A DNA stretch of 64,000 nucleotides. Source: Allosphingosinicella sp042666435 (GTDB lineage Bacteria; Pseudomonadota; Alphaproteobacteria; Sphingomonadales; Sphingomonadaceae). Shown piece after piece: positions 1 through 7,817 of the stretch. Position 1 is the stretch's first letter. The number at the start of each line of letters is the position of its first letter. The stretch spans positions 558,001-622,000 of the forward strand of contig NZ_JBHTDC010000001.1 of the NCBI RefSeq assembly GCF_042666435.1, read 5' to 3'. The notes beneath the pieces were generated by a model that did no database searches, had not been told where the DNA came from, and saw only the letters and a list, made by a program, of their open reading frames with translations. The translations under genes were made by a program, and so were the position numbers.

Positions 1-548
1 TTGGCGCGGTGCTTCCAGAATAGGAGCAAGGCGAGGCCGAGATAGACCAGCACGAGGTCGAACCGCCCGAAGGCCGCGGCGGCGACCGGCGCCATCAGCG
101 CGGCCGAGACTCCGGCGGCCGACGAGTAGCGGGTCAGCGCGAGCATCCCCAGCCAGGCCGCCGCATAGAAGATCGACGATTCCCAGTGCAGCGCCGCCAT
201 CAGGCCGAAGAATGTGGCCACCCCCTTGCCGCCCCTGAAGCCCAGCCAGACCGGGTAGAGATGGCCGATGAACGCGGCGATCGCCGCCATCTGCTCGTGC
301 CCCGGGAAGAGCCAGGCGACGAGGAGTACCGCGGCCGCCCCCTTGAGACCATCCAGCAACAGGGTGAGCGCGGCCAGCCCCTTGCGGCCGGTGCGCAGCA
401 CATTGGTCGCGCCGATATTGCCCGAGCCGATCGCGCGCAGGTCGCCCGCGCCGGCGAAGCGGGTCAGCAGCACGCCGAACGGGATCGACCCCAGAAGATA
501 GCCGAGCAGCAAGGACAGCAGCGGAGCGGCCAGAATATCTGCGTTCAC
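1..548 (-). CDS. plsY: Acyl-phosphate glycerol-3-phosphate acyltransferase PlsY (3' end cut by window edge)
   Basis: Integral membrane enzyme that moves an acyl group from acyl-phosphate to glycerol-3-phosphate, the first step of phospholipid synthesis. The reverse strand reads from a GTG at 548 as a hydrophobic protein starting VNADILAAPLLSLLLGYLLG. It carries the family motifs GSGNIGATN near residue 42 and GHLYPVWLGFRGGKGVAT near residue 100. These correspond to the glycerol-phosphate and acyl-phosphate binding loops. About 182 residues are visible of the roughly 200 usual for the family, so only the last stretch is missing beyond position 1. No ATG fits the start and GTG precedes the first membrane helix directly. 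It is divergent from murI. Confidence 0.93.
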   Translation of the reverse strand, partial: MNADILAAPLLSLLLGYLLGSIPFGVLLTRFAGAGDLRAIGSGNIGATNVLRTGRKGLAALTLLLDGLKGAAAVLLVAWLFPGHEQMAAIAAFIGHLYPVWLGFRGGKGVATFFGLMAALHWESSIFYAAAWLGMLALTRYSSAAGVSAALMAPVAAAAFGRFDLVLVYLGLALLLFWKHRA

Positions 549-670
549 TGGGTAGGTTTCCCCCGAAAGCGCCAGCTTACCAACAAATGACGGCGGCGCA
601 ACAATTTGGAATAATGCACTTTATCCCGAAGCGGTTGCACGCCTCGGCGGGCCCGCTAAAGCGGCCGCCG

Positions 671-1468
671 ATGACGATCGCAAGAGCGCTGCTGATTTTC
701 GACTCGGGTGTCGGCGGCCTGTCCGTGCTGCGGCCGATACGCGATCTCCTGCCTTCCGCGCCCATCGTCTATGCCGCCGACAATGCCGGCTATCCCTATG
801 GCACCAAGAGCGAGGCCGAGATCGCGGCGCGGGTGCCGGCGCTGCTCGGGCGGCTCGCCGAACGCTTCGATCCGCGGCTCATCGTCATCGCCTGCAACAC
901 CGCCTCGACGATCGCGCTGGATGCGGTGCGCGCCGCGCTGGACGTTCCGATCGTGGGAACCGTCCCCGCGATCAAGCCCGCCGCGGCCGTGTCGAAGAGC
1001 CGGGTCATCGGCGTGCTCGGCACCGATGCGACCGTGCGCCAGCCTTATGTCGATCGCCTCGCCGCCGAGTTCGCGTCCGACTGCATTGTCCTCCGTCACG
1101 GATCGGCCGAGCTGGTGGACCTGGCCGAAGCGAAGCTGCGCGGGGAGCCGGCCAGTCCCGCCGCTTATGCCCGCTGCCTCGACGGCCTGCTCTCGCAACC
1201 CGGAGGCGACCGCCTCGATACCATCGTCCTTGCCTGCACCCATTTTCCATTGGTCGAGGAGGAATTGGCCGCCGCCGCGCCCCGGCCGATCGCCTTCGTC
1301 GACGGCAATGAGGGAATCGCGCGGCGCACCGCCTGGCTGACCCGCGACCATCGATGGCCGGCGGAGCCCGGCGAAGGCACCGCCATCTTCACGCGCCGCT
1401 CGCCCGGCATCGAGGCGTATCGCAAGGGGTTGATTTCTTACGGCCTCGGACGCATCGGGGTCTTGTAG
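671..1468 (+). CDS. murI: Glutamate racemase
   Basis: Cofactor-independent racemase making D-glutamate for peptidoglycan in the cytoplasm. The protein opens MTIARALLIFDSGVGGLSV. It has both catalytic cysteine loops: VIACNTAST near residue 75 and VLACTHFPL near residue 185. From ATG 671 the product is 265 aa, normal for MurI. The frame is open further up to an ATG at 587, but the extra 28 residues have no MurI character, so 671 is preferred. The gene stands alone, divergent from plsY and 79 nt before hemA. Confidence 0.95.
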   Translation: MTIARALLIFDSGVGGLSVLRPIRDLLPSAPIVYAADNAGYPYGTKSEAEIAARVPALLGRLAERFDPRLIVIACNTASTIALDAVRAALDVPIVGTVPAIKPAAAVSKSRVIGVLGTDATVRQPYVDRLAAEFASDCIVLRHGSAELVDLAEAKLRGEPASPAAYARCLDGLLSQPGGDRLDTIVLACTHFPLVEEELAAAAPRPIAFVDGNEGIARRTAWLTRDHRWPAEPGEGTAIFTRRSPGIEAYRKGLISYGLGRIGVL

Positions 1469-1547
1469 CAGGGTTGTTGCGAGCCGTTCTCACTGGCCTT
1501 CCACCCCTCCGATCCATTAAGAACGGCCGAGCACCGGGAGCTTAGAC

Positions 1548-2762
1548 TTGGATTATCAGCGCATATTCGCGCAGGCGATCGATCGGCTGCATGCCGAGGG
1601 GCGCTATCGCGTCTTCATCGACATCTTGCGCAACAAGGGCGCCTTTCCCGACGCACGCTGCTTTGCCGGCCATAATGGGCCGAAGCCGATCATCGTCTGG
1701 TGCTCCAACGACTATCTGGCGATGGGCCAGCATCCCGACGTGGTCGAGGCGATGGAGGCGGCGCTGCATGATGTCGGCGCCGGATCGGGCGGGACGCGCA
1801 ACATCGGCGGCAACACCCATTATCATGTCGAGCTGGAGGCCGAGCTCGCCGATCTCCACGGCAAGGAAGCGGGCCTCCTCTTCACGTCCGGTTACATCTC
1901 CAACGAGGCGACGCTCTCGACCATCGCCAAATTGCTTCCCGGCTGCGTCATCTTCTCCGACGAATTGAACCACGCCTCGATGATCGCCGGCATCCGCAAT
2001 TCCGGCTGCGAGAAAAGCGTCTTCCGCCACAATGATCTCGCGCATCTGGAAGAGCTTTTGAGCCAGACACCGGCCGAGGCGCCCAAGCTTATCGCCTTCG
2101 AGAGCGTCTATTCGATGGACGGCGACGTGGCGCCGATCGCCGAAATCTGCGACCTCGCCGACCGCTACAACGCCATCACCTATCTCGACGAGGTCCACGC
2201 CGTCGGCATGTACGGCCCGCGCGGCGGCGGCATTTCCGAGCGCGACGGGGTCGCCGACCGTCTCACCATCATCGAGGGCACGCTCGGCAAGGCCTTCGGC
2301 GTGATGGGCGGCTATATCGCCGCCGACAGGAACATCATCGATGTGGTGAGGAGCTATGCCCCGGGCTTCATCTTCACCACCTCGCTGTCGCCGGTGCTGG
2401 TCGCGGGCGCTCTCGCTAGCGTGAAGCACCTCAAGAGCTCCAGCGTCGAGCGCGAGGGCCAGCAGGCCGCCGCCGCGAAGCTGAAGGCGATCTTCGCCGA
2501 CGCCCATCTGCCGGTGATGAACTCCACCACCCACATCGTGCCCTTGATGGTCGGCGATCCGCTCAAGGCCAAAAGGATCAGCGACATATTGCTCGCCGAA
2601 TATGGCGTCTATGTGCAGCCCATCAATTATCCCACGGTCCCTCGCGGCACCGAACGCCTGCGCTTTACCCCCGGCCCGGCGCATAGCGAGGAAATGATGC
2701 ACGATCTCGCCAGGGCGCTGGTCGAAATCTGGGACCGGATGGAGATGAAGCTGGCGGCCTGA
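1548..2762 (+). CDS. hemA: 5-aminolevulinate synthase
   Basis: PLP enzyme of fold type I that condenses succinyl-CoA and glycine to 5-aminolevulinate, the committed step of haem synthesis in alphaproteobacteria (Shemin route). It is 404 aa, the family's usual length. Visible motifs are SNDYLAMGQHP, the glycine-rich GSGGTRNIGGN, DEVHAVGMYG and the PLP lysine in EGTLGKAFGVMGG near residue 248. The start appears to be TTG 1548, seven bases after a GGGAG ribosome site; the reading MDYQRIFAQAIDRL matches the family N-terminus and no ATG or GTG lies nearby in frame. A rare start codon could keep translation low. Confidence 0.95.
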   Translation: MDYQRIFAQAIDRLHAEGRYRVFIDILRNKGAFPDARCFAGHNGPKPIIVWCSNDYLAMGQHPDVVEAMEAALHDVGAGSGGTRNIGGNTHYHVELEAELADLHGKEAGLLFTSGYISNEATLSTIAKLLPGCVIFSDELNHASMIAGIRNSGCEKSVFRHNDLAHLEELLSQTPAEAPKLIAFESVYSMDGDVAPIAEICDLADRYNAITYLDEVHAVGMYGPRGGGISERDGVADRLTIIEGTLGKAFGVMGGYIAADRNIIDVVRSYAPGFIFTTSLSPVLVAGALASVKHLKSSSVEREGQQAAAAKLKAIFADAHLPVMNSTTHIVPLMVGDPLKAKRISDILLAEYGVYVQPINYPTVPRGTERLRFTPGPAHSEEMMHDLARALVEIWDRMEMKLAA

Positions 2763-2819
2763 GCCGCAATATCCGGTGGCATTCGGCGACGCCTTTAACT
2801 AGAGGCTGTGCACCAATCC

Positions 2820-3296
2820 ATGACTGGAGTCTCTCGCGTGGCCGAGCGCATTGCCATCGCTTCCGATCACGCCGCCATCGAGATGAAGGCGGCGCTCGCG
2901 GAGCATCTGCGCGGGCTCGGCCATGAGGTGCTGGACCTTGGGCCGGAAGGCGCCGCGTCGGTCGATTATCCGGATTATGGCTACAAGCTCGCCGAGGCGG
3001 TCGCTTCAGGCGCGGCCGGCAAGGGCGTCGCCATTTGCGGCTCCGGCATCGGCATCTCGATCGCGGTCAACCGCCATCCCGCCGCCCGCGCCGCGCTCGT
3101 CTCGGAGCCGCTTTCCGCCCGCCTCGCCCGCGAACATAACGACGCCAACGTCCTCGCCATGGGCGCGCGGCTGATCGGCGTCGAGATGGCCAAGGAATGC
3201 ATCGACGTCTTCCTCGCCACCGATTTCGGCGGGGACCGCCACCAGCGCCGCGTCGAGAAGCTTTCCAACCCCGTCTTCGCCAAGGAACCCGCATGA
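2820..3296 (+). CDS. rpiB: Ribose-5-phosphate isomerase B
   Basis: Interconverts ribose-5-phosphate and ribulose-5-phosphate in the pentose phosphate pathway. The LacAB/RpiB fold shows as AIASDHAAIEMK at the N-terminus, then DYPDYGYK and the active-site cysteine in AICGSGIGISIAVNRH. Three starts are possible: GTG 2808, ATG 2820 and GTG 2838. The family normally begins two or three residues before the IASDHA strand, so 2838 may be the true start; ATG 2820 is given here. The stop codon overlaps the glyA start (ATGA at 3293-3296), so the two genes are translationally coupled. Confidence 0.92.
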   Translation: MTGVSRVAERIAIASDHAAIEMKAALAEHLRGLGHEVLDLGPEGAASVDYPDYGYKLAEAVASGAAGKGVAICGSGIGISIAVNRHPAARAALVSEPLSARLAREHNDANVLAMGARLIGVEMAKECIDVFLATDFGGDRHQRRVEKLSNPVFAKEPA

Positions 3297-4603
3297 GCAG
3301 CCGTCCCGCCAACGACCTCCACGATGTCCAGCCGGCCGGCTTCTTCACCGAGGCCCTACGCGGCGCCGACAGCGCGGTGGCCGACGCCATCGCCGCCGAG
3401 CTCGACCGCCAGCAGAACCAGATCGAGCTGATCGCGTCCGAGAACATCGTATCCCGCGCGGTGCTGGAGGCGCAGGGCTCGGTCCTCACCAACAAATATG
3501 CGGAAGGCTATCCCGGCCGCCGTTATTATCAGGGCTGTGGGCCGTCGGATTCGGTCGAGACGCTCGCCATCGAGCGGGCCAAAAAGCTGTTCAACTGCGG
3601 CTTCGCCAACGTCCAGCCGCATTCGGGCGCGCAGGCCAACGGCGCCGTCATGCTGGCGCTGACCAAGCCGGGCGACGCCATCCTCGGCATGTCCCTGGAC
3701 GCGGGCGGCCACCTCACCCACGGCGCCAAGCCCGCAATGTCGGGCAAATGGTTCAACGCCATCCAGTACGGCGTCCGCCCCGACGATCATCTCATCGATT
3801 TCGACCAGGTCGAGGCCCTTGCGAAGGAGCACCGGCCCAAGCTCATCATCGCCGGCGGCTCGGCCTATCCGCGCCACATCGATTTCGCCCGCTTCCGCGC
3901 CATCGCCGACGAGGTGGGCGCGATCTTCATGGTCGACATGGCCCATTTCGCCGGCCTGGTCGCCGCTGGCGAGCACCCGACGCCGTTCGGCCACGCCCAT
4001 GTCGTCACCACCACCACCCACAAGACCCTGCGCGGCCCGCGCGGCGGCATGGTGCTGACCGATGACGAGGCGATCGCCAAGAAGATCAACTCGGCGGTCT
4101 TCCCCGGCCTTCAGGGCGGCCCGCTGATGCACGTCATCGCCGCCAAGGCCGTCGCCTTCGGCGAAGCGCTCCAGCCCGAATTCAAGACCTACGCCCGCGC
4201 CGTCATCGAGAACGCCAAGGCGCTCGCAGGCACGTTGAAGGAGCGCGGCGCCGACCTCGTCGCCGGCGGCACCGACACCCATCTCGCCCTGGTCGATCTT
4301 CGCCCGCTCGGCATCACCGGCAAGGACGCCGACGAGGCGCTGGAGCGCTCGGCCATCACCTGCAACAAGAACGGCATCCCCTTCGACCCGCTGCCCCCGG
4401 TCAAGACCAGCGGCATCCGCATCGGCTCCCCCGCCGGCACCACCCGCGGCTTCGGCGTGCCTGAGTTCCGCCAGATCGGCGACATGATCGCCGACGTGCT
4501 GGAGGGCCTGCGCACCAAGGGCGAGGAAGGCGATCCCGCCGTCGAAGCCGACGTTAAGGCGCGCGTCCGCGAACTTTGTGCTCGTTTCCCGATCTACCCG
4601 TGA
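3293..4603 (+). CDS. glyA: Serine hydroxymethyltransferase
   Basis: PLP enzyme converting serine and tetrahydrofolate to glycine and 5,10-methylene-tetrahydrofolate, the main one-carbon source. At 436 aa it is full length. Clear motifs are ELIASENIVS near residue 43, TNKYAEGYPGRRYYQGC, and the PLP lysine in TTTTHKTLRGPRGG near residue 243. ATG 3293 lies within the rpiB stop codon. The open frame extends 96 nt further up, but that part merely overlaps rpiB. The rpiB-glyA-nrdR order is common in alphaproteobacteria. In this window GlyA complements the glycine-cleavage operon at 19-25 kb. Confidence 0.97.
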   Translation: MSSRPANDLHDVQPAGFFTEALRGADSAVADAIAAELDRQQNQIELIASENIVSRAVLEAQGSVLTNKYAEGYPGRRYYQGCGPSDSVETLAIERAKKLFNCGFANVQPHSGAQANGAVMLALTKPGDAILGMSLDAGGHLTHGAKPAMSGKWFNAIQYGVRPDDHLIDFDQVEALAKEHRPKLIIAGGSAYPRHIDFARFRAIADEVGAIFMVDMAHFAGLVAAGEHPTPFGHAHVVTTTTHKTLRGPRGGMVLTDDEAIAKKINSAVFPGLQGGPLMHVIAAKAVAFGEALQPEFKTYARAVIENAKALAGTLKERGADLVAGGTDTHLALVDLRPLGITGKDADEALERSAITCNKNGIPFDPLPPVKTSGIRIGSPAGTTRGFGVPEFRQIGDMIADVLEGLRTKGEEGDPAVEADVKARVRELCARFPIYP

Positions 4604-4624
4604 CTTCCGTGGCGCAATCCCCAT

Positions 4625-4725
4625 CCGTTCGTGTCGAGCGAAGTCGAGACACCCTTTCGAGCAAAGGCGAGAAATCGCCTCGGCTACGCTCGGCTGGGCC
4701 CCTCGACTTCGCTCGGGGCGAACGG
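4625..4725. repeat. Palindromic repeat, 48-nt-arm family, intergenic copy
   Basis: Two imperfect inverted arms of 48 nt (4625-4672 and 4678-4725) are separated by only 5 nt. The outer ends read ccgttcg and cgaacgg. It lies between glyA and nrdR and could fold into a long hairpin in the transcript. The same arms recur at 5227-5311, 5614-5733 and inside glyS at 40567-40678. This is the simplest, gene-free form and serves as the reference for the family. Confidence 0.93.
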
Positions 4726-4748
4726 GGCTTTGATGCCGCCCGCTAAAT

Positions 4749-5219
4749 ATGCGCTGTCCATTCTGCGCCCATGAAGACAGCCAGGTGAAGGACAGCCGTC
4801 CGACGGAGGACGGCGCCTCGATCCGCCGGCGCCGGCAATGCGAGGATTGCGGCGCCCGCTTCACCACCTTCGAGCGCATCCAGCTGCGCGAGCTGACGGT
4901 GGTCAAGTCCGAGAACCGCCGCGAGCCGTTCGACCGGCTCAAGCTGGAACGCTCGGTCGCGATCGCCTGCCGCAAGCGTCCGGTGTCGCAGGAGCGGATC
5001 GACAAGCTGCTCTCCTCGATCCAGCGGCAACTGGAAACGAGCGGCGAGAGCGAGATGGCGTCGAGCCGGATCGGTGAGATGGTGATGAACGGCCTCAAAG
5101 CCCTGGACACCGTCGCCTACATCCGCTTCGCCAGCGTCTACAAGGACTTCCGCGAAGCCAAGGATTTCGAGGATTTCGCGGTGACGGTCGGCGAGGCCGG
5201 ACGAAGCCCGGAGCAATAG
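4749..5219 (+). CDS. nrdR: Transcriptional repressor NrdR
   Basis: Zinc-ribbon and ATP-cone regulator that senses ATP/dATP and represses ribonucleotide reductase genes. It is 156 aa. The N-terminal zinc ribbon shows CPFC at residues 3-6 and CEDC near 31-34. The ATP-cone follows from about residue 49 with VVKSENRREPFDR. The C-terminus has VAYIRFASVYKDF, typical of the family. It follows glyA after a palindromic repeat; whether that hairpin separates the two transcripts cannot be told from the sequence. Confidence 0.96.
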   Translation: MRCPFCAHEDSQVKDSRPTEDGASIRRRRQCEDCGARFTTFERIQLRELTVVKSENRREPFDRLKLERSVAIACRKRPVSQERIDKLLSSIQRQLETSGESEMASSRIGEMVMNGLKALDTVAYIRFASVYKDFREAKDFEDFAVTVGEAGRSPEQ

Positions 5220-5226
5220 CAGTTTT

Positions 5227-5311
5227 CCGTTCGTGTCGAGCCCTTCGGCTGGCTTTGCCGGCCGCTCAGGATAAACTCCATCGAGACACCCAATCGAGCG
5301 AAGCCGAGACC
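5227..5311. repeat. Single arm of the 48-nt-arm repeat, interrupted by a second repeat
   Basis: The arm begins with ccgttcgtgtcgagc at 5227 and resumes around 5278 with the rest of the arm up to 5311. Between these, 5241-5276 is an insert ending in caggataaac, which closely matches 41968-42001 beside glyS. So one repeat appears to have inserted into another. The arm's inner end faces the GIY-YIG start codon only 8 nt away, and an opposing arm begins at 5614 after that domain. The nesting is seen directly; the order of events is inferred. Confidence 0.8.
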
Positions 5312-5318
5312 TTACGAC

Positions 5319-6473
5319 ATGAGCTTCTGGACGTACATTCTTCGCCTCTCCAACGGCATCTATTATACTGGCCATACGGACGATCTGGATCGCCGGATCG
5401 CCGAACATCGAAGCGGGGCGATAAAGCGGTATACTCACGATAAGCGGCCCCTGGAGTTCATGTGGGCGGATGAATTCCCCACCCGCGCGGAAGCGCTGGA
5501 GGCCGAGCTCAAGATCAAGAAATGGTCGCGCGCCAAGAAGGAGGCGCTGATCGCCGCCGATTGGGACAAACTGAGCCATTTCGCCGTTCCGCCGGGCGAA
5601 CGAAATCGAAGAACCTCGGCTTCGCTCGGGGGGGTCCCTCGACTTCGCTCGGGACGAACGGAGGTCAGGGATCATCCGAGGCAATCCGTTCGTGTCGAGC
5701 GCAGTCGAGACACCCTCCCGAGCGAAGCCGAGGGACGAATTGACACCGTTACCCACCCCGCCCCCCCCGCCATCGTCCTCGTCCGCCCCCAGCTCGGCGA
5801 GAATATCGGCAAGGCGGCGCGGGCGATGCTCAATTTCGGGCTCACTGACTTGAGGCTCGTCACCCCGCGCGACGGCTGGCCCAATCCTTCCGCCGGCCCC
5901 GCCGCGTCGGGCGCGGATAGCGTGCTCGAAAAGGCGCGGGTGTTCGGCAGCGTTGCCGAAGCCGTGGCGGATTGCCCGTTCGTCTATGCCACCACCGTGC
6001 GCAAGCGCGGCCTCGTCATTCCCGTCGTCTCGCCGGAAGAGACGGCGCGGGAGATTCGCGCGAACGCCGGCCCCTCCGCCATCCTGTTCGGCGCCGAACG
6101 CTCCGGTCTCGAGACCGAGGAGGTCGCCGTCGCGCAAAAGATCGTCACCGTTCCGATCAATCCCGAATTCCGCTCGCTGAACCTCGCCCAGGCGGTGATT
6201 CTGGTCGCCTACGAATGGTCGAAGCACGCCGATCTCATGATCCCCACCGAAGGGGATCCGGCCGAGCCGCGCGCGGCCCAGGAGCAACTCGAAGGCCTGA
6301 TCGGCCAGATGGACGAGGCGCTCGCCGCCGCCGGCTATTATTATCCGCCGGATCGCGTCCGCGTCACCAAGAACACGATGCGCACCATCCTCAGCAAGGC
6401 CGGCTGGTCGAACCGCGAGATCCAGGCGCTGCGCGGCATGATCCGCGCGCTGGTGAACCCGAGGCAGCGCTAG
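5319..6473 (+). CDS. trmJ: GIY-YIG nuclease domain continuous with TrmJ-family RNA 2'-O-methyltransferase
   Basis: One open frame of 384 codons covers two proteins usually encoded separately. Residues 1 to about 92 are a single-domain GIY-YIG endonuclease (WTYILRLSNGIYYTGHTDDL, then DLDRRIAEHRSG). Residues about 145-384 are a SPOUT methyltransferase like TrmJ, which methylates tRNA position 32, with LVRPQLGENIGKAARAM, FGAERSGLETEE and FRSLNLAQAVILVAYE. The linker at residues 99-139 is the translation of a palindromic repeat. No ATG, GTG or TTG occurs in frame between the domains. Where related TrmJ proteins would begin (xTHPAPPAIVLV) the codon is GTT at 5748, possibly a lost GTG, and a run of eight C follows at 5761-5768. 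Either TrmJ is made as a fusion, it uses a weak start, or the C run carries an indel. Confidence 0.85.
   Translation: MSFWTYILRLSNGIYYTGHTDDLDRRIAEHRSGAIKRYTHDKRPLEFMWADEFPTRAEALEAELKIKKWSRAKKEALIAADWDKLSHFAVPPGERNRRTSASLGGVPRLRSGRTEVRDHPRQSVRVERSRDTLPSEAEGRIDTVTHPAPPAIVLVRPQLGENIGKAARAMLNFGLTDLRLVTPRDGWPNPSAGPAASGADSVLEKARVFGSVAEAVADCPFVYATTVRKRGLVIPVVSPEETAREIRANAGPSAILFGAERSGLETEEVAVAQKIVTVPINPEFRSLNLAQAVILVAYEWSKHADLMIPTEGDPAEPRAAQEQLEGLIGQMDEALAAAGYYYPPDRVRVTKNTMRTILSKAGWSNREIQALRGMIRALVNPRQR
5614..5733. repeat. Pair of 48-nt repeat arms inside the GIY-YIG/TrmJ frame
   Basis: Arms at 5614-5661 and 5686-5733 are near-perfect inverted copies with a 24-nt spacer. Their order is reversed relative to the intergenic copy: the inner ends point outwards. 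The first arm therefore pairs naturally with the arm at 5227-5311 across the GIY-YIG gene, and the second arm is a solo copy. The whole stretch is free of stop codons in the coding frame. Confidence 0.9.
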
Positions 6474-6497
6474 CTGCGGCGATCGAAAACCAAGCCG

Positions 6498-6605
6498 CTC
6501 ATCCTGAGGAGGGACTGAGCCACGGCGAAGGCCCATCTCGAAGGACAGACAAAGCGGTCCTTCGAGACGCCGCTTCGACTTCGCTCAGCGGCTCCTCAGG
6601 ATGAG
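6498..6605. repeat. Palindromic repeat with ctcatcctgaggag ends, copy 1
   Basis: Arms of 49 nt (6498-6546 and 6557-6605) with a 10-nt spacer lie between the convergent trmJ and chorismate mutase genes. A second full copy lies at 14499-14602 and a half copy at 36656-36680. Placed between convergent genes, the hairpin could act in transcript ends, but there is no T-run after it. Confidence 0.9.
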
Positions 6606-6634
6606 CGGTGGTGGTCCGATTCATGTTCGCTGCG

Positions 6635-6946
6635 TTAACCGCGTGTCTCGTCGTAGCGGTCGAATTCGTAGGCGATCGAGCTTTCGATGAGTGCGTCGTA
6701 GAGCGAGGCGATCCGCTCCGCCGGCGCATCCTCGCGCTCCGCCGCCGCCCGCGCCTTGGCGATCACTTCCGCCTTGCGCCGTTCGTCGCGCACCGCCTCG
6801 CGATCGGGCTTGATCCGCGCCGCGGCGTCCATGTAGCGGAAACGCTCGGCGAGCAATGCCACGATCCGCTCGTCCAGCCGATCGACGCCGTGGCGGACCT
6901 CCGCCATCGTCCGGCAGTCCGCCGGCTTCATTCTTTCTCCAGTCAT
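6635..6946 (-). CDS. Chorismate mutase, AroQ type
   Basis: Small all-helical enzyme converting chorismate to prephenate for phenylalanine and tyrosine synthesis. It is 103 aa, with the family pattern VRHGVDRLDERIVALLAERF, then AARIKPDREAVRDERR and the C-terminal IASLYDALIESSIAYEFDRY. Conserved Arg and Lys residues that bind the substrate are visible in helices 1 and 2. It is a stand-alone domain, not fused to prephenate dehydratase. It is divergent from rpsD, with 174 nt between the two starts. Confidence 0.9.
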   Translation of the reverse strand: MTGERMKPADCRTMAEVRHGVDRLDERIVALLAERFRYMDAAARIKPDREAVRDERRKAEVIAKARAAAEREDAPAERIASLYDALIESSIAYEFDRYDETRG

Positions 6947-7120
6947 GCCCGCTCTTTAACGGCCGCGCCCGCCCTGTCGAGGTTGACTTGTCGGGCCGAA
7001 GCGGCCAAGAGCCCGCCTTCGCAATTGGCTCCGCACCCCGGTGAAGCGGCAGCCGCGTCGATCCTCCGGATCGGCGGTGCGGTTCCGGGAAGCCTGAACA
7101 CGAGCAAATTGGAGTATCAC

Positions 7121-7735
7121 ATGACAAAGCGCACCAGCGCCAAGTACAAGCTCGACCGCCGCATGGGCGAGAACGTATTCGGACGTCCCAAGAGCCCGGT
7201 CAACAAGCGCGAATACGGCCCCGGCCAGCACGGCCAGCGCCGCAAGTCGAAAGTCTCCGACTTCGGCATCCAGCTGCGCGCCAAGCAGAAGCTCAAGGGC
7301 TATTATGGCGACGTGACCGAGAAGCAGTTCAAGCGGACCTTCACCGAAGCCGCCCGGATGAAGGGCGACGCCTCGCAGAACCTGATCGGCCTGCTCGAGC
7401 GCCGCCTCGACATGGTCGTCTATCGCGCCAAGTTCGCCCCGACCATCTGGTCGGCCCGCCAGATCGTCAACCACGGCCACATCCGCGTCAACGGCGTCAA
7501 GTGCAACATCGCGTCGCGCCGGGTGGATGTCGGCGACGTGATCGAGCTCGGCCCCAAGGCGCAGGAGATGGCGCTGGTGATGGAAGCCCAGGGCCTCGCC
7601 GAGCGCGACATCCCCGATTATGTCGTTCCCGACGGCAACACCAAGGCGACCTATACCCGCGTGCCGACGCTCGACGAGGTGCCCTATCCGGTGAAGATGG
7701 AGCCGAACCTGGTCGTCGAATTCTATTCGCGCTAA
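7121..7735 (+). CDS. rpsD: 30S ribosomal protein S4
   Basis: Primary 16S rRNA-binding protein of the small subunit. It is 204 aa, typical length. It opens MTKRTSAKYKLDRRMGENVF and has the S4 RNA-binding domain around residues 94-155 (LERRLDMVVYRAKFAPT, ARQIVNHGHIRVNG). The open frame extends far upstream, but ATG 7121, after GGAG at 7111, matches the family N-terminus. It stands alone rather than in a ribosomal operon and is followed by a clear terminator. Confidence 0.98.
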   Translation: MTKRTSAKYKLDRRMGENVFGRPKSPVNKREYGPGQHGQRRKSKVSDFGIQLRAKQKLKGYYGDVTEKQFKRTFTEAARMKGDASQNLIGLLERRLDMVVYRAKFAPTIWSARQIVNHGHIRVNGVKCNIASRRVDVGDVIELGPKAQEMALVMEAQGLAERDIPDYVVPDGNTKATYTRVPTLDEVPYPVKMEPNLVVEFYSR

Positions 7736-7762
7736 GCGTCAGCCAATTGGCGAAGAAGAAGA

Positions 7763-7790
7763 AGAGCGGTCCTCGGGCCGCTCTTTTTTT
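7763..7790 (+). terminator. Rho-independent terminator after rpsD
   Basis: A stem of agagcgg and ccgctct encloses an 8-nt loop and is followed by a run of T. It starts 28 nt after the rpsD stop and ends just before the convergent S9 peptidase gene. Confidence 0.9.
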
Positions 7791-7817
7791 GCTCCCCGAT
7801 GAGGACGGGGAGGTGGC

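Noticed and set aside
3197..3292. Longer N-terminus for glyA
   Set aside because: It is entirely inside rpiB in another frame; ATG 3293 gives the normal GlyA start and a coupling overlap.
4743..6536. Minus-strand frame of almost 600 codons across nrdR and the GIY-YIG/TrmJ region
   Set aside because: Runs through two real genes and the palindromic repeats, which are stop-free in several frames; no recognisable protein.
6983..7011. ttgact in the chorismate mutase-rpsD gap as an rpsD promoter
   Set aside because: The -35-like hexamer is good, but no acceptable -10 box lies 16-18 nt downstream.
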